NCBI RefSeq assembly: GCF_014083985.1
Contig: NZ_CP046907.1
Location: forward strand, 2,956,001 to 3,020,000
DNA from: Streptomyces sp. SCUT-3
Lineage (GTDB): Bacteria; Actinomycetota; Actinomycetes; Streptomycetales; Streptomycetaceae
DNA: 64,000 nucleotides
Direction of reading: 5' to 3'
Shown piece by piece: positions 7,356 through 16,079 of this stretch. The position numbers and the translations under genes are program-made. The notes beneath the pieces were generated by a model, which did not search any database, was not told the DNA's origin, and was given only the letters and a program-made list of their open reading frames with translations. Every line of letters begins with the position of its first letter. Positions within the stretch are counted from its first letter, which is position 1.

Positions 7356-8441
7356 GTGAGTGAGACGAGCCCCAGGCTGCGAGCCGCGCTGGACAGCGTG
7401 CCCACCTACAAGCCGGGGCGTCCGGCCGCGAGCGCGGGCACGGGCGGGCCCACGTGCAAGCTGTCTTCCAACGAGAACCCCTACCCGCCGCTGCCCGGCG
7501 TCCTGGACGAGGCCGTGGCGGCGGCCCGCTCCTTCAACCGCTACCCGGACATGGCCTGCTCCGGGCTGACCGCCGAACTGGCGGACCGCTTCGGCGTGCC
7601 GGCCGAGCACGTCGCCACCGGCACCGGCTCGGTGGGCGTCGCCCAGCAGCTGCTCCAGGCCACCTCGGGCCCGGGCGACGAGGTCGTGTACGCGTGGCGC
7701 TCCTTCGAGGCCTACCCGATCATCACGCGGATCTCCGGGGCCACCCCGGTGGAGGTGCCGCTGACCCCCGGCGAGGTCCACGACCTGGACGCCATGGCGG
7801 AGGCGGTCACCGACCGGACCCGGCTGGTCTTCGTCTGCAACCCGAACAACCCCACCGGCACCGCGGTGCGCCGCGAGGAGCTGGAGCGCTTCCTCGACCG
7901 GGTGCCCTCCGACGTCCTGGTGGTGCTGGACGAGGCCTACCGGGAGTTCGTCCGCGACCCGCAGGTGCCCGACGGTGTCGAGCTGTACCGGGACCGCCCC
8001 AACGTCGCGGTGCTGCGCACCTTCTCCAAGGCGTACGGGCTGGCCGGCCTGCGGGTCGGCTTCGCGATCGCCCACGAGCCGGTCGCCGCGGCGCTGCGCA
8101 AGACCGCGGTGCCGTTCGGCGTGAGCCAGATGGCCCAGGACGCGGCGGTCGCCTCGCTGCGCGCGGAGGAGGCGCTGATGGTCCGGGTGGAACAGCTGGT
8201 GGGCGAGCGCACCCGGGTGCGCGAGGCGCTGCTCGGCCAGGGCTGGACGGTCGAGGACACCCAGGCCAACTTCGTGTGGCTGCGGCTGGGGGAGAAGACC
8301 TCCGACTTCGCGGCCGCGTGCGAGCGGGCCGGCGTGGTGGTCCGTCCGTTCCCCGGCGAGGGGGTGCGGGTCACGATCGGCGAGACCGAGGGCAACGACA
8401 TCTTCCTGCGCACCGCCGAGGAGTTCCGCAAGGCGCTCTGA
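7356..8441 (+). CDS. hisC: histidinol-phosphate/aromatic aminotransferase-like PLP enzyme, 361 aa
   Basis: A class I/II fold-type I aminotransferase: SSNENPYPP near the N terminus, NPNNPTGT (contacts PLP), DEAYREF, and [13 protein letters not shown], where the Lys forms the Schiff base. Length and motifs match HisC-type enzymes that transaminate imidazole-acetol phosphate or aromatic keto acids. It is not in a his operon here, so it may be the second, aromatic-acting copy known in streptomycetes. The GTG start has GAGGAGG upstream (7341-7347). A strong hairpin follows the stop, separating it from cydA. Confidence 0.85.
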   Translation: MSETSPRLRAALDSVPTYKPGRPAASAGTGGPTCKLSSNENPYPPLPGVLDEAVAAARSFNRYPDMACSGLTAELADRFGVPAEHVATGTGSVGVAQQLLQATSGPGDEVVYAWRSFEAYPIITRISGATPVEVPLTPGEVHDLDAMAEAVTDRTRLVFVCNPNNPTGTAVRREELERFLDRVPSDVLVVLDEAYREFVRDPQVPDGVELYRDRPNVAVLRTFSKAYGLAGLRVGFAIAHEPVAAALRKTAVPFGVSQMAQDAAVASLRAEEALMVRVEQLVGERTRVREALLGQGWTVEDTQANFVWLRLGEKTSDFAAACERAGVVVRPFPGEGVRVTIGETEGNDIFLRTAEEFRKAL

Positions 8442-8450
8442 GAGCCGCCT

Positions 8451-8485
8451 CACACCCCCCTGCCTGCAGAAACGCGGGGGGTGTG
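8451..8485 (+). terminator. 10-bp hairpin after the aminotransferase gene
   Basis: CACACCCCCC (8451-8460) and GGGGGGTGTG (8476-8485) form a perfect stem with a 15-base loop, just after the stop and just upstream of the cydA -10 box. Confidence 0.8.
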
Positions 8486-8488
8486 GGC

Positions 8489-8494
8489 GATAAT
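8489..8494 (+). promoter_or_regulatory. probable -10 box of the cyd operon
   Basis: GATAAT, five of six matches to TATAAT. Initiation 6-8 bases downstream would fall at or next to the Rex-type operator, which suits repression. No good -35 is visible because the region upstream is the terminator hairpin. Confidence 0.45.
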
Positions 8495-8504
8495 GACTTG
8501 TGAA

Positions 8505-8520
8505 TGTGAACGCATTCACG
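8505..8520. promoter_or_regulatory. Rex operator (ROP) upstream of cydA
   Basis: TGTGAACGCATTCACG matches the Streptomyces Rex operator TGTGAACGCGTTCACA at 14 of 16 positions. Rex is a NADH/NAD+ sensing repressor known to control cydABCD in S. coelicolor. The site lies 11 bases past the -10 box and 71 bases before the cydA start, so bound Rex would block transcription when NADH is low. A further TTGTGAATG half site overlaps its left edge. Confidence 0.85.
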
Positions 8521-8591
8521 AGACGCGTGGACGCCTGCCCGCCCGCGACGGCCCGACGGCCCACGCGCGCGGCGAGGTAAGGAGACTCGAC

Positions 8592-10169
8592 GTGGACATC
8601 GCTCTGGCGCCGGAGACACTGGCGCGGTGGCAGTTCGGCATCACCACCGTCTACCACTTCCTCTTCGTCCCCCTCACGATCAGTCTCGCCGCCCTTGTGG
8701 CCGGTCTGGAGACCGCCTGGGTGCGCACGGGCAAGGTGAAGTACTTCCACGCCACCAAGTTCTGGGGCAAGCTCTTCCTGATCAACATCGCGATGGGCGT
8801 CGTCACCGGCATCGTGCAGGAGTTCCAGTTCGGCATGAACTGGTCCGACTACTCCCGCTTCGTCGGCGACGTCTTCGGAGCCCCCCTCGCGATGGAGGCG
8901 CTGATCGCCTTCTTCTTCGAGTCCACCTTCATCGGCCTGTGGATCTTCGGCTGGGACAAGCTGCCCAAGAAGCTGCACGCCGCCTGCATGTGGATGGTGG
9001 CGCTGGGCACGGTGCTCTCCGCCTACTTCATCCTCGCCGCCAACTCCTGGATGCAGCACCCGGTCGGCTACCGCATCAACGAGGCCAACGGCCGCGCCGA
9101 GCTCACCGACATCGCCGCCGTGCTCTTCCAGAACACCACTCTCGTCGTGGTCTTCCACACCCTCACCGCGGCCTTCCTCACCGGCGCCGCCTTCATGGTC
9201 GGCATCTCCGCCTTCCACCTGCTGCGCGCCCGCCGCACCCCTGCCGCGGAGCGCGACGGCCGCAAGATCGCCGCGATGCGCACCTCGCTGCGCCTGGGCC
9301 TGGTCGTCGCCACCGTCTTCGGCCTCGGCACCGCGCTCAGCGGCGACTCGCTCAGCAAGGTGATGTTCGAGCAGCAGCCGATGAAGATGGCCGCCGCCGA
9401 GGCGCTGTGGGAGACCGAGAGCCCCGCCCCGTTCTCCGTCTTCGCCTACGGCGACGTCGACAAGGGCCACAACACCGTGGCCATCGAGATACCCGGCCTG
9501 CTCTCCTACCTCGCCAACGGCGACCTGGACTCCGAGGTGCCCGGCATCAACGACACCGAGGCGCAACTGAAGGAGCAGTTCGGGGACACCGCGGCCGACT
9601 ACAAGCCGATCATCCCCGTCACCTACTGGGGCTTCCGCTGGATGATCGGGTTCGGCATGGCCTCCTTCGCGGTCGCCGTCGCCGGCCTGTGGCTCACCCG
9701 CAAGCGGTTCTGGGTCGCGCCGGAGAAGCGGACCGGCTCCGAGGAGGTGCCCCGCCTGATGCTCACCCGGAACACCGAGCTGGGCGAGTTCCTCACCACC
9801 TGGGCCTGGCGCGCGGCCGTCCTCACCCTGGGCTTCCCCCTGATCGCCAACTCCTGGGGATGGATCTTCACCGAGATGGGCCGGCAGCCCTGGTCCGTGT
9901 ACGGCCTGTTCACCACCGCCGACTCCGTCTCCCCCGGCGTGACCCAGGCCGAGGTCCTCACCTCCCTGATCGTCTTCACCCTGCTCTACGGGATCCTCGC
10001 GGTCGTCGAGGTCCGGCTGCTGGTGAAGTACGCGCAGACCGTCCCGGTCCACGAGGAGCCCCCCGCCGTGGACCCGACCCTGCGCGGACCCGGAACCGGC
10101 GGCACCGGTGCCGGCGGCGGGGACGGGGCCGACACCGACGCCGACAAGCCCCTCGTCTTCGCGTACTGA
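8592..10169 (+). CDS. cydA: cytochrome bd quinol oxidase subunit I
   Basis: A 525-aa multi-pass membrane protein with the CydA hallmarks: His22 near the N terminus in TTVYHFLF (haem ligand), the MNWSDYSRFVGDVFGAPLAMEAL region, and GRQPW in EMGRQPWSVYG close to the quinol site. Subunit I binds haems b558, b595 and d and oxidises menaquinol, reducing O2 without pumping protons. The GTG start at 8592 follows AAGGAGA. The C-terminal tail is Gly/Asp-rich. First gene of cydA-cydB-cydDC, 22 bases before cydB, under the Rex operator. Confidence 0.96.
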   Translation: MDIALAPETLARWQFGITTVYHFLFVPLTISLAALVAGLETAWVRTGKVKYFHATKFWGKLFLINIAMGVVTGIVQEFQFGMNWSDYSRFVGDVFGAPLAMEALIAFFFESTFIGLWIFGWDKLPKKLHAACMWMVALGTVLSAYFILAANSWMQHPVGYRINEANGRAELTDIAAVLFQNTTLVVVFHTLTAAFLTGAAFMVGISAFHLLRARRTPAAERDGRKIAAMRTSLRLGLVVATVFGLGTALSGDSLSKVMFEQQPMKMAAAEALWETESPAPFSVFAYGDVDKGHNTVAIEIPGLLSYLANGDLDSEVPGINDTEAQLKEQFGDTAADYKPIIPVTYWGFRWMIGFGMASFAVAVAGLWLTRKRFWVAPEKRTGSEEVPRLMLTRNTELGEFLTTWAWRAAVLTLGFPLIANSWGWIFTEMGRQPWSVYGLFTTADSVSPGVTQAEVLTSLIVFTLLYGILAVVEVRLLVKYAQTVPVHEEPPAVDPTLRGPGTGGTGAGGGDGADTDADKPLVFAY

Positions 10170-10191
10170 GACGGCGCAAGGAGAGACAACG

Positions 10192-11199
10192 ATGGAACTC
10201 CACGACCTCTGGTTCGTCCTCATCGCCGTCCTGTGGACCGGCTACTTCTTCCTCGAGGGCTTCGACTTCGGCATCGGCATCCTCACCCGGGCCCTCGCCC
10301 GGGACGAGAAGGAACGCCGGGTCCTGATCAACACCATCGGCCCGGTCTGGGACGGCAACGAGGTGTGGCTGCTGACCGCGGGCGGCGCCACCTTCGCCGC
10401 CTTCCCCGAGTGGTACGCCACCCTGTTCAGCGGCTTCTACCTGCCGCTGCTGCTGATCCTGGTCTGCCTGATCGTGCGCGGCGTCGCCTTCGAGTACCGG
10501 GCCAAGCGCGACGGCGAGCGGTGGAAGCGCAACTGGGAGACGGCGATCTTCTGGACCTCCCTGCTGCCGGCCTTCCTGTGGGGCGTCGCCTTCGCCAACA
10601 TCGTGCGCGGAGTGCCGATCGACGCCGACAAGGAGTTCACCGGCGGCGTGCTCGACCTGCTCAACCCCTACGCCCTGCTGGGCGGCGTCGTCACCCTGAC
10701 CCTCTTCACCTTCCACGGCGCGCTGTTCGCGGCGCTGAAGACCCTGGGGGACATCCGGGAGCGCGCCCGCCGCGCGGCCGGCGTGCTCGGCCTGGTGACC
10801 GCGGCGGTGGCCGTGCTCTTCCTGGGCTGGACCCAGGTCCTCACCGGCTCCGGCACCAGCGCGGTGGCCGTCGCGGTGGCCGTCGCCGCCCTCCTGGGCG
10901 CCCTGGCCGCCAACCGGGCCGGCCGGGAGGGGTGGGCGTTCGCCCTGTCCGGCGCCACGGTGGCGGCGGCGGTCGCCAGCCTCTTCCTCGCCCTGTTCCC
11001 GGACGTCATGCCCTCCACCACCGACCCGGCCTGGAGCCTGACCGTCACCAACGCCTCCTCCAGCGCCTACACACTGGAGCTGATGTCCTGGGTGGCGCTG
11101 GTCTTCACCCCCCTCGTCGTCGGCTACCAGGCATGGACGTACTGGGTCTTCCGCAAGCGGATCGGCACCCAGCACATCCCCGAGCCCGTGCGCCACTGA
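10192..11199 (+). CDS. cydB: cytochrome bd quinol oxidase subunit II
   Basis: A 335-aa protein with about eight to nine membrane helices. The conserved N-terminal GYFFLEGFDFGIGIL and the GPVWDGNEVWLL segment are diagnostic for CydB, the partner of CydA needed for haem assembly. ATG start with AAGGAGAG upstream. It follows cydA by 22 bases, so the two are cotranscribed. A 28-bp perfect palindrome containing parS follows before cydDC. Confidence 0.96.
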   Translation: MELHDLWFVLIAVLWTGYFFLEGFDFGIGILTRALARDEKERRVLINTIGPVWDGNEVWLLTAGGATFAAFPEWYATLFSGFYLPLLLILVCLIVRGVAFEYRAKRDGERWKRNWETAIFWTSLLPAFLWGVAFANIVRGVPIDADKEFTGGVLDLLNPYALLGGVVTLTLFTFHGALFAALKTLGDIRERARRAAGVLGLVTAAVAVLFLGWTQVLTGSGTSAVAVAVAVAALLGALAANRAGREGWAFALSGATVAAAVASLFLALFPDVMPSTTDPAWSLTVTNASSSAYTLELMSWVALVFTPLVVGYQAWTYWVFRKRIGTQHIPEPVRH

Positions 11200-11253
11200 G
11201 GCACGGGGAACCGGGAAGCCGACCACCGACCCGTGGACGGAACCGACACGGAA

Positions 11254-11281
11254 GGGTCGTGTTTCACGTGAAACACGACCC
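11254..11281. promoter_or_regulatory. parS: parS centromere site (ParB binding) within a perfect palindrome
   Basis: The 14-base core GTTTCACGTGAAAC at 11261-11274 is identical to the Streptomyces parS consensus, and symmetry extends to a perfect 28-bp palindrome. ParB loads here to organise origin-proximal DNA for segregation during sporulation; parS sites of streptomycetes cluster around oriC. In RNA it would also form a 14-bp hairpin that could attenuate read-through from cydB into cydDC. Confidence 0.93.
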
Positions 11282-11296
11282 GGAAGGGCAGCCGCA

Positions 11297-14200
11297 GTGA
11301 AACCGGTCGACCCGCGCCTGCTGAGGTACGCCCGCAGTACACGGTGGTTCCTCGCCGCGGTCGTGGCGCTGGGACTGCTGGGCGCGGGCCTGGTGGTCGC
11401 CCAGGCGGTGCTGATCGCCGACGTCGTGGTCGGCGCCTTCCAGGGCGGGGAGGACGTCGGCGGCCTCGCCGTGCCGCTGGCGCTCCTGGCGCTTACCGCG
11501 GCCGGACGCGGCCTCGTCGGCCGGCTGACCGGCCTGGCGGCCGACCGGGCCTCGGCCGCCGTCAAGTCCGAACTGCGCGGACAACTGCTGGAGCAGACCG
11601 GCCGCCTCGGCCCGGGATGGCTGGCCGGCCGGCGCACCGGCGAGCTGACCGCGTTGGCGACCCGCGGCATCGACGCGCTCGACGACTACTTCGCCCGCTA
11701 CCTCCCGCAGCTCGGGCTCGCCGTGGTCGTACCGGCGGTGGTGCTCGCCCGGATCGTCACCTCCGACTGGGTCTCGGCCCTGACCATCGCCCTCACCCTG
11801 CCGCTCATCCCCCTGTTCATGGCCCTGATCGGCTGGTACACCGAGGAGCGGACGGCCCGGCAGTGGCGGCTGCTGTCCCGGCTGTCCGGCCACTTCCTCG
11901 ACGTCGTCGCCGGACTGCCCACCCTGAAGGTCTTCGGCCGGGCCAAGGCCCAGGCCGAGGCCGTCCGCCGGATCACCGACGACTACCGGCGCGCCACGAT
12001 GCGCACCCTGCGCATCGCCTTCCTCTCGTCCTTCGCCCTCGAACTGCTCAGCACCCTCTCGGTCGCGCTGGTCGCCGTCTCCATCGGCTTCCGGCTCGTC
12101 GAGGGCACCCTCGACCTCCGCACCGGCCTGCTGGTGCTCGTCCTCGCCCCCGAGGCGTACCTGCCGCTGCGCCAGGTCGGCGCCCAGTTCCACGCGGCCG
12201 CGGAGGGCGTGGCGGCGGCCGAGGAGGTCTTCTCCGTCCTGGAGGCCCCCGCGCCCCCGGCCGGCCGCGCCCCCGCACCCGACCTGCGCACCACCGCCGT
12301 CGAGGTCGACTCCCTGGTGGTCCGCCACCCGGGCCGCACCCAGGAATCCCTCCCCCGCACCTCCCTGACACTGCGCCCCGGGGAGACCGTCGCCCTCGTC
12401 GGCCCCAGCGGGGCCGGCAAGTCCACCCTGCTCTCCGCCCTCCTCGGCTTCACCGCCCCCGCCTCCGGCCGCATCCTCGCCGGGGGCGAGGACCTGGCCG
12501 ACATCGACCCCGAGCAGTGGCGCGCGCAGATCGCCTGGGTGCCCCAGCACCCCCACCTGTTCGCCGACACCGTCGCCGCCAACGTCCGCCTCGCCCGGCC
12601 CGGCGCCACCGACGAGCAGGTGCGCGACGCCCTGCGCGACGCCGGAGCACTGCCGTTCGTCGACGAACTCCCCGACGGCGCGGACACCGTCCTCGGCGAG
12701 GGAGGCGCCGGGCTGTCCGCCGGACAGCGCCAGCGCATCGCGCTCGCCCGCGCCTTCCTCGCCGACCGGCCCCTGCTCCTGCTGGACGAACCCACGGCAA
12801 ACCTGGACGGCGCGACGGAACAGGCCGTGGTCGAGGCGGTGGCCCGCCTCGCGGCCGGCCGCACCGTCCTGCTGGTCGTCCACCGCCCAGCGCTCCTCGC
12901 CGTCGCCGACCGCACCGTCACCCTCGCCCCGGCGGCGGCCGGCGGAACGGCGGCCCCGGCGGAGCCGCCGGCCGGGAGCGCCCCCGCACCCGCCGCTTCC
13001 GCGGCCCCGTCCCCCGCCGTCCCCGCCCCCGCCGTCCCCGGGCCCGCGGCCCCGGGTCTCGCCGGGCCGCCCCGCGCGGCCGGCGACCGGCCGCTGCTCC
13101 GGCTGCGCCGGACCGCCCGCCCGCTGCGCGGCCGGTTCGCCCTCGGCGCGGCCCTGGGCAGCCTCGCGCTGCTCAGCGCCGTGGGACTGATGGCGACCTC
13201 GGGCTGGCTGATCTCCCGGGCCTCGCAGCAGCCGCCCATCCTCTACCTGATGGTCGCCGTCACCGCGACCCGCGCCTTCGGCATCGGCCGCTCCGTCTTC
13301 CGCTACGCCGAGCGGCTCGTCACCCACGACGCGGTCCTGCGGGCCCTGGCGGGGCTGCGCGCCGACGTCTACCGCCGCCTGGAACGCCTGGCCCCCGCCG
13401 GCCTGCGCCGCACCCGCAGCGGCGACCTGCTCTCCCGCCTCGTCGCCGACGTCGACCAGTTGCAGGACTACTTCCTGCGCTCCCGGCTCCCGGCCGTCGT
13501 CGCCGTGGCCGTCTCGGCCGTCTCCTGCCTGCTGACCGGCCTGCTCCTGCCCGAGGCCGGAGCCCTCCTGGCCCTCGGGCTGCTCGTCGCGGGCGTCGCG
13601 GTGCCCGCGGTCACGGACGCCTTCTCCCGCCGGGCCGAGCAGCGGCTGGCGCCCGCCCGGGGCGAGCTGGCCACCCGGATCGTCGACCTGCTCTCCGGCA
13701 CGGCCGAACTGACCGTCGCCGGAGCGCTGGCCGGCCGCCGCGACGCCGCGCTGCGCGCGGACGCCGACCTGCGCCGGATCGCGCAGCGCTCCGCCTCCTC
13801 CACCGCACTGGGCACCGGACTGCACGACCTGACCGCGGGCCTCACCGTCACCGCCTGCGCCCTGGCAGGCGTGCAGGCGGTGCACACCGGGCGGCTCGAC
13901 GGCCTCCTCCTGGCCGTCGTCGTCCTCACCCCGCTGGCCGCCTTCGAGTCGGTCGCCGGAATGCCCCTCGCCGCCCAGCACCGCCGGCGCAGCCTGCGGG
14001 CCGCGCAGCGCATCGCCGACGTGCTGGACGCGCCCGAGCCGGTGCGCGAGCCTGCCGAGCCGGCCGCCGCGCCGCCGTCCCCCTTCCCGGTGCGGCTGCG
14101 CGGCATCACCGCCCGGCACCCCGGGCAGTCCCGCCCGGCCCTGGCCGGGATCGACCTCGACCTCGCGCCGGGCCGGCGCGTCGCGGTCGTCGGGGCCTCC

Positions 14201-14836
14201 GGATCGGGCAAGACCACCCTCGCCCACGTGCTGCTGCGCTTCCTCGACCCGGAGGCCGGCAGCTTCACCCTGGCCGGCCGGGACGCCACCGCCCTGGCCG
14301 GCGACGACGTGCGCCGCAGCATCGGACTGTGCGCCCAGGACGCGCACCTCTTCGACAGCACACTGCGCGAGAACCTGCGCCTCGCCCGCCCCGGCGCCAC
14401 CGACGACGACCTGCGGCAGGTGCTCGGGCGGGCCCGTCTGCTGGACTGGGTCGACAGCCTGCCGGACGGCCTGGACACCCTCGTCGGGGAGCACGGGGCC
14501 AGGCTCTCCGGGGGCCAGCGGCAGCGCCTCGCGCTCGCCCGCGCCCTGCTCGCCGACTTCCCCGTCCTGGTGCTCGACGAACCGGCCGAGCACCTGGACC
14601 TGGCGACGGCCGACGCCCTGACCGCCGACCTGCTGGCCGCGACCGAGGGACGCAGCACCCTGATGATCACCCACCGCCTCGCCGGTCTCGAGGGCCGGGT
14701 CGACGAGGTCGTCGTCCTCGACGGGGGAGAGGTCGTCCAGCGCGGCGGCTGGGACGAACTGGCCGCGGCCGACGGCCCACTGCGCCGCATGCGCGAGCGC
14801 GAGCGGGCGGCCGACCTCCTCCCCGGGCCGCGCTGA
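11297..14836 (+). CDS. cydDC: fused CydD-CydC ABC exporter for cytochrome bd assembly
   Basis: A 1179-aa fusion of two half-transporters, as is common in actinomycetes. The first half (CydD-like) has six membrane helices then an ATPase with GPSGAGKST (about residues 367-375), LSAGQRQR and LLLLDEPTA. An Ala/Pro-rich linker of about 60 residues follows, then a second membrane domain and ATPase with GASGSGKTT (about 964), LSGGQRQR and VLVLDEP. CydDC exports glutathione/cysteine-type thiols (or binds haem) and is required to mature cytochrome bd. GTG start at 11297 lacks a strong ribosome site, the parS palindrome lying just upstream. Ends where the pure G/C tract begins. Confidence 0.93.
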   Translation: MKPVDPRLLRYARSTRWFLAAVVALGLLGAGLVVAQAVLIADVVVGAFQGGEDVGGLAVPLALLALTAAGRGLVGRLTGLAADRASAAVKSELRGQLLEQTGRLGPGWLAGRRTGELTALATRGIDALDDYFARYLPQLGLAVVVPAVVLARIVTSDWVSALTIALTLPLIPLFMALIGWYTEERTARQWRLLSRLSGHFLDVVAGLPTLKVFGRAKAQAEAVRRITDDYRRATMRTLRIAFLSSFALELLSTLSVALVAVSIGFRLVEGTLDLRTGLLVLVLAPEAYLPLRQVGAQFHAAAEGVAAAEEVFSVLEAPAPPAGRAPAPDLRTTAVEVDSLVVRHPGRTQESLPRTSLTLRPGETVALVGPSGAGKSTLLSALLGFTAPASGRILAGGEDLADIDPEQWRAQIAWVPQHPHLFADTVAANVRLARPGATDEQVRDALRDAGALPFVDELPDGADTVLGEGGAGLSAGQRQRIALARAFLADRPLLLLDEPTANLDGATEQAVVEAVARLAAGRTVLLVVHRPALLAVADRTVTLAPAAAGGTAAPAEPPAGSAPAPAASAAPSPAVPAPAVPGPAAPGLAGPPRAAGDRPLLRLRRTARPLRGRFALGAALGSLALLSAVGLMATSGWLISRASQQPPILYLMVAVTATRAFGIGRSVFRYAERLVTHDAVLRALAGLRADVYRRLERLAPAGLRRTRSGDLLSRLVADVDQLQDYFLRSRLPAVVAVAVSAVSCLLTGLLLPEAGALLALGLLVAGVAVPAVTDAFSRRAEQRLAPARGELATRIVDLLSGTAELTVAGALAGRRDAALRADADLRRIAQRSASSTALGTGLHDLTAGLTVTACALAGVQAVHTGRLDGLLLAVVVLTPLAAFESVAGMPLAAQHRRRSLRAAQRIADVLDAPEPVREPAEPAAAPPSPFPVRLRGITARHPGQSRPALAGIDLDLAPGRRVAVVGASGSGKTTLAHVLLRFLDPEAGSFTLAGRDATALAGDDVRRSIGLCAQDAHLFDSTLRENLRLARPGATDDDLRQVLGRARLLDWVDSLPDGLDTLVGEHGARLSGGQRQRLALARALLADFPVLVLDEPAEHLDLATADALTADLLAATEGRSTLMITHRLAGLEGRVDEVVVLDGGEVVQRGGWDELAAADGPLRRMRERERAADLLPGPR

Positions 14837-14843
14837 CCGCGCT

Positions 14844-15027
14844 GGGCCGCCCGCGCCGCCCGCGCCGCGCCGCCCGCGCCGCCCGCGCCGCGCCGCCCGC
14901 GCCGCGCCGCCCGCGCCGCGCCGCCCGCGCCGCCCGCGCCGCGCCGCCCGCGCCGCGCCGCCCGCGCCGCGCCGCCCGCGCCGCGCCGCCCGCGCCGCGC
15001 CGCCCGCGCCGCCCGCGCCGCGGCGGC
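14844..15027. repeat. 184-base tract of pure G/C built from 9- and 14-base units
   Basis: No A or T occurs in 184 consecutive bases. The tract is a mosaic of GCCGCCCGC (9) and GCCGCGCCGCCCGC (14), i.e. the 9-mer with or without an extra GCCGC. It fills the space between the convergent cydDC and HAD genes, so it may act as a transcription barrier or terminator region. Length is likely to vary between strains by slippage and may be prone to assembly error. Confidence 0.9.
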
Positions 15028-15885
15028 TCAGCCCGCGAGCCCCGCCAGGATCCGCTCGATGACGACGGCCACGCCGTCCTGCTCGTTGGCCGCGGTGTGG
15101 TGCACGGTCGCCGCCAGGACCTCCGGGTGCGCGTTGGCGACGGCGTACGCGGTGCCGGCCCAGCCGAGCATCGGCAGGTCGTTGGGCATGTCGCCGAAGG
15201 CGACGACCTCCTCCTGCCGCACGCCGCGCTGCCGGCACCAGCGGGCCAGGGTGCTGGCCTTGCTGACCCCCTGCCCGCTGACCTCCAGCAGCGCGGACGG
15301 GGAGGAGCGGGTGAACTCGGCGTGCTCGCCCGCCGCGGCCCGGGCCGCGGCCAGGAACTCGTCCGGGTCGATCGCCGGGTGCTTGGCCAGCAGCTTCAGC
15401 ACCGGTGCGGCCTCGTCCACGGCGAGCAGTTCCTCGACCGGCGCGACCACCGCGTCCGGGCCGGGGTCCAGCGGCGGGTAGCCCGGCTCGTGGTGGAACC
15501 CCCCGAGGCGCTCCACGGCGAACGAGGACCCGGGCACGGCCTCCCGCAGCGCCGCCACGACGGCCAACGCGCGCGCCTCCGGCAGCGGGTACGCCTGCAG
15601 GACCGTGTCGTTGTGCAGGTCGTACACGGCGGCGCCGTTGGCGCAGATGGCGACGCCGTGCCGCGCCGTGTGCCCGCTGACCACGTGCATCCAGCGGGTG
15701 GGCCGGCCGGTCACGAAGAGCACGTCGATGCCGGCCTCCTCCGCCGCCGCGAGGGCGGCGACGGTGCGCGGGGAGACCGTCTTGTCGTCACGCAGGAGCG
15801 TGCCGTCCAGGTCGGTGGCGATCACCCGTGTCGTGCGGCTGCCCGACAGGGCGCCCGGGGGCAGGGGGCGGATGGCTGAGGTCAC
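15028..15885 (-). CDS. Cof-type HAD-superfamily phosphatase, 285 aa
   Basis: Motif I is ATDLDGTLL (nucleophile Asp and acid/base Asp), motif II FVTGR, a Lys in SKASTL (motif III) and motif IV FGDMPNDLPML, which together with the large C2B-type cap between about residues 90 and 200 define Cof/YbiV-type sugar-phosphate phosphatases. The chosen GTG at 15885 (VTSAIRPL) follows GAGG; an ATG six codons upstream is possible. Cytoplasmic, substrate likely a sugar phosphate or flavin/PLP intermediate. Closely similar in plan to the HAD gene beside serS. Confidence 0.88.
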   Translation of the reverse strand: MTSAIRPLPPGALSGSRTTRVIATDLDGTLLRDDKTVSPRTVAALAAAEEAGIDVLFVTGRPTRWMHVVSGHTARHGVAICANGAAVYDLHNDTVLQAYPLPEARALAVVAALREAVPGSSFAVERLGGFHHEPGYPPLDPGPDAVVAPVEELLAVDEAAPVLKLLAKHPAIDPDEFLAAARAAAGEHAEFTRSSPSALLEVSGQGVSKASTLARWCRQRGVRQEEVVAFGDMPNDLPMLGWAGTAYAVANAHPEVLAATVHHTAANEQDGVAVVIERILAGLAG

Positions 15886-16079
15886 CCGCCCATCCTCGCG
15901 CATATGACAGACGCACGGGGGCGCACGCGTCCGGTGCGACGCACACGACACCCCTCCCCGGCCACCGGCCGCCGCTGCCGCCCCCGGTGACGCCGACCGC
16001 GCCTTCGATGCCTTCGATCGGATGCCGACGAGCCGGACACGGCCGCCGCACAGCCGGGCCATGCCGTCGACGTCGGACG

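Noticed and set aside
14844-15027. Regular repeat units considered as a CRISPR array
   Set aside because: Units are 9-14 bases with no unique spacers and no cas genes nearby.
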